64,000 bases of DNA from an uncultured Clostridia bacterium (GTDB taxonomy: Bacteria; Bacillota; Clostridia; TANB77; CAG-508): assembly GCA_948678575.1 (NCBI GenBank), contig CAPPGO010000004.1, positions 115,032 through 179,031 on the forward strand, written 5' to 3'. The notes beneath the pieces are model-generated. The model saw only the letters and a program-made list of their open reading frames with translations, ran no database searches and had not been told where the DNA came from. Position numbers and translations under genes: made by a program. Below are positions 61,813 to 64,000 of this stretch, piece after piece. Numbering within the stretch: the stretch's first letter is position 1; the number at the start of each line of letters is the position of its first letter.

Positions 61813-62571
61813 TTAGAATTTTTTTAATTCTTTTTGTAACAATGCTAATTCATCTTCTAATACTTGAATTTTAGAATTTATCGTTTCTTTTCTTCTTCTA
61901 AATAAATTTTCATCTTGGAGTTCCAATTTTTCTGTATAAGGAAAGTTATTTTTTATTTCTACTATTTCAGCGTTTATTTTGTTTTTTAATTCTTCAAGTC
62001 TTATTTTTTCTTGTTTATAAATATCTAACTCATCAAAAAATAATTCTTGTTTTTTACAGTTATCAAATTTTTTTATAGCTTTCAAATTACCAGATTTATA
62101 TGCTTCAAAAATTTCATTAAATAATTTATTATCTTCTTCGGTATTATTTATATTTATCTCAGGTGAATAATCTTTAACTAAAATTAAATAATGAGAATTC
62201 AAATCATTTACTTCATTCTCAGAAGGTATTTTTTTCAAACTCATGTCAATTGCATCATTAACAGCATCTCCCATTAAAGATACTTTCTTGTCTTCTTCAT
62301 CAAATTCCTTCTTTATAAGCAATGGTAATTCCTCTGGCTTCAAGTTTATTTCTTTTAAATAATATATCATCTTCTTAGCTTTTTGAAGTTTATTTTCAAC
62401 TATCATTTGCTTATATTCCAAAGCACCAATTTTAAGCATATAATCTAATTCAATATATTTGCAAATATGATACTTTAAAGCATCTCTATGAGCTAAACAT
62501 TTTGCAACTGTTAATCTTAAAAAATTAATTTCATAAATATATTTTGTATATTCTGGAAGAATTAACTCCAT
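61813..62571 (-). CDS. Unrecognised helical protein downstream of dapL
   Basis: 252 residues, mostly helical, with a coiled coil at the C-terminus (about 185-250, IQVLEDELALLQKELKKF). The N-terminal part (YIYEINFLRLTVAKCLAHRDALKYHICKYIELDYMLKIGALEYKQ) is compact and contains Cys and His, but no metal motif is clear. No family recognised. It overlaps the end of dapL by 10 bases and so is translated with it. Confidence 0.7.
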   Translation of the reverse strand: MELILPEYTKYIYEINFLRLTVAKCLAHRDALKYHICKYIELDYMLKIGALEYKQMIVENKLQKAKKMIYYLKEINLKPEELPLLIKKEFDEEDKKVSLMGDAVNDAIDMSLKKIPSENEVNDLNSHYLILVKDYSPEININNTEEDNKLFNEIFEAYKSGNLKAIKKFDNCKKQELFFDELDIYKQEKIRLEELKNKINAEIVEIKNNFPYTEKLELQDENLFRRRKETINSKIQVLEDELALLQKELKKF

Positions 62572-63797
62572 ATTTTCTTTATCCTTTCAACTGCTTCCGC
62601 AGTATTTTCTTTTGTACCAAAACCTGTAAGTCTAAAATAGCCTTCACCACTTGGACCGAATCCAACACCAGGAGTTCCAACTACATTAGCTTTACTTAAT
62701 AATTTATCAAAAAATTCCCAAGATGTTATTCCATCTGGAACTTTCAACCAAACATAAGGTGAATTAACACCACCAAAAACTGTAAATCCAGCTTCTTGTA
62801 AACCATTTTTTATAGTTTTTGCATTTTCCAAATAATATTTAATATTTTCTCTTATCTCTTTTTGACCTTCTTCACTATAAACAGCTTCTGCTGCTCTTTG
62901 GATAGGATAAGAAACACCATTAAATTTTGTTCCATGTCTTCTACTCCATAATTTATGTAATGAAATTTCTTGACCATTCTCTGTATAACCTACTAAATTT
63001 TTTGGAACAACCATATATGCACATCTTAATCCTGTAAATCCTGCTGTTTTAGAAAAACTTCTACATTCAATTGCAACTTCTTTTGCACCTTCAATTTCAT
63101 ATATAGAATGAGGTACATCTGATTCAGTAATAAAAGCCTCATAAGCTGCATCAAATAGAATAATTGAACTGTTTTCTCTTGCATATTCTACCCATTTTGT
63201 AAGTTCTTCTTTTGATAATGTTGTTCCAGTAGGATTATTTGGATAACACAAATATATAATATCTGGTACTTCTTTTGGTAATTGTGGAACGAAATTATTT
63301 TCTGCTGTTGCTGGAATATATATAATTTTATCATATTTTCCTGTTTCAGAATTATAATTTCCAGTTCTTCCTGACATTACATTTGTATCTAAATATACTG
63401 GGTATACTGGATCAGTAATTGCTATTTTATTATTAATTGAAAAAATATCTACAATATTTCCACAATCACATTTAGCACCATCTGAAATAAATACTTCATC
63501 AGGACTAATATCTACTCCTCTTTTTTGATAATCAAATTCAACAATTTTATTTCTTAGGAATTCATATCCTTGTTCTGGTCCATATCCTCTAAAAGTTTCT
63601 GAATTTCCCATTTCTTTTACTGCATTTTCCATAGATGAAATAATAGAATTTGCTATTGGTCTTGTAACATCACCAATTCCTAATTTAATAATTTTTGCAT
63701 CTGGATTTTCTTTTTGAAATTCAGATACCTTTTTAGCTATAGTTGAGAACAAATAACTATCTTGTAATTTTAAAAAGTTTTCATTTATTTTAATCAT
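62562..63797 (-). CDS. dapL: LL-diaminopimelate aminotransferase
   Basis: 411 residues. Lys250 in RSFSKTAGFTGLRCAY binds PLP; FRGYGPEQGYEFLR, ISDGAKCDCGNI, YLCYPNNPTGTTLSKEEL and GFGPSGEGYFRLTGFG are DapL blocks. The enzyme converts tetrahydrodipicolinate directly to LL-diaminopimelate, the short lysine/DAP route found in some Clostridia. This matches the meso-DAP type MurE at 30837-32309. A promoter candidate lies at 63861-63889. Confidence 0.95.
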   Translation of the reverse strand: MIKINENFLKLQDSYLFSTIAKKVSEFQKENPDAKIIKLGIGDVTRPIANSIISSMENAVKEMGNSETFRGYGPEQGYEFLRNKIVEFDYQKRGVDISPDEVFISDGAKCDCGNIVDIFSINNKIAITDPVYPVYLDTNVMSGRTGNYNSETGKYDKIIYIPATAENNFVPQLPKEVPDIIYLCYPNNPTGTTLSKEELTKWVEYARENSSIILFDAAYEAFITESDVPHSIYEIEGAKEVAIECRSFSKTAGFTGLRCAYMVVPKNLVGYTENGQEISLHKLWSRRHGTKFNGVSYPIQRAAEAVYSEEGQKEIRENIKYYLENAKTIKNGLQEAGFTVFGGVNSPYVWLKVPDGITSWEFFDKLLSKANVVGTPGVGFGPSGEGYFRLTGFGTKENTAEAVERIKKIWS

Positions 63798-63860
63798 TAT
63801 TTTCCTCCTAATGATTATATATGCAATTAAAAATAAATTATTATTCTTAAAACTATTACA

Positions 63861-63889
63861 ACTATATCATTATATCAATATTTTTTCAA
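63861..63889 (-). promoter_or_regulatory. Possible promoter of dapL
   Basis: TTGAAA, 17 bases, TATAGT on the minus strand. Confidence 0.55.
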
Positions 63890-63944
63890 TAGCCAGTAAA
63901 TATATTTGTTTAAATATAAAATAAGAAAAGTTGTTTCGCCACAT

Positions 63945-63968
63945 GTGAAGATTGCTTTGCAATCACAC
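63945..63968. other. Hairpin at the window edge
   Basis: GATTGC and GCAATC with a TTT loop, extended by GTG/CAC. No T-run follows within the window. It may be part of a repeat or terminator continuing beyond base 64000. Confidence 0.3.
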
Positions 63969-64000
63969 GAATTTATGTAACTTAACCTTGTTATTTCGTA

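Noticed and set aside
63945..63968. Second copy of the MITE-like element at the window end
   Set aside because: Only a short hairpin is visible and it does not match the ends of the element at 2606-2806.

Overview
The window is a dense, AT-rich (roughly 27-30% GC by eye) bacterial chromosome segment. It reads as a Clostridia-type Firmicute, probably an uncultured host-associated anaerobe. The reasons are the str operon (rpsL-rpsG-fusA-tuf), an mraZ-led division and cell-wall (dcw) cluster, a meso-diaminopimelate-type MurE (DNPR motif) together with LL-diaminopimelate aminotransferase, TrmFO, YitT, DUF1836, a sortase and strong AGGAGG ribosome sites. Promoters are near-consensus sigma-A sites, almost all with a 17-bp spacer. 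I see no rRNA, tRNA, CRISPR array, prophage or intact insertion sequence. The finest taxonomic placement is inference.

Layout, nearly all on the minus strand. 1-2502: start of addB, a transglutaminase-like membrane protein and an 8-oxoguanine glycosylase. 2503-2828: a 200-bp hairpin/MITE-like element. 2829-8264: YitT, an Elp3-like radical SAM protein, RNase III, acyl carrier protein, PlsX and two membrane-anchored HTH proteins. 8374-12889: the str operon. 13040-21182: a six-gene operon of unrecognised, highly charged coiled-coil proteins. 21307-25289: trmFO coupled to another large unrecognised protein. 25387-38339: topA, murG, ftsW, mraY, murE, an AAA ATPase, ftsI, ftsL, rsmH and mraZ. 38523-43707: a GT51 glycosyltransferase, an acyl-CoA ligase facing a DUF1836 regulator, and a VTT membrane protein. 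43899-47667: an MBOAT/SGNH acyl-transfer operon. 47798-56613: HD, PH, M15-like peptidase, nitrilase, nucleotidase, UvrA-like, CoaBC and YgjP-like genes. 56651-56777: a candidate small RNA. 56778-63797: sortase, a heterodimeric ABC exporter with its MarR regulator, and dapL.

The most unusual signal concerns decoding. Reading all genes by eye, I find the codon CGG in frame only four times: in mraY, ftsI, an M15-like peptidase gene and an uncharacterised gene. At each of the four the reading frame ends 4-13 codons later, and skipping exactly one base (the C of CGG, leaving GGN for glycine) restores one open frame. In the first three it also restores conserved family sequence. CGA, CGC, CGT, AGA and AGG are used normally as arginine codons, and CGG occurs out of frame dozens of times. 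This suggests that CGG is unassigned in this lineage and acts as a +1 frameshift site. Repeated sequencing error is the main alternative.

A second candidate system is the coiled-coil operon at 13040-21182 together with the related-looking gene at 22650-25289. Two of its proteins share an FTG-containing C-terminal motif, and one is membrane-anchored with four 44-residue repeats.
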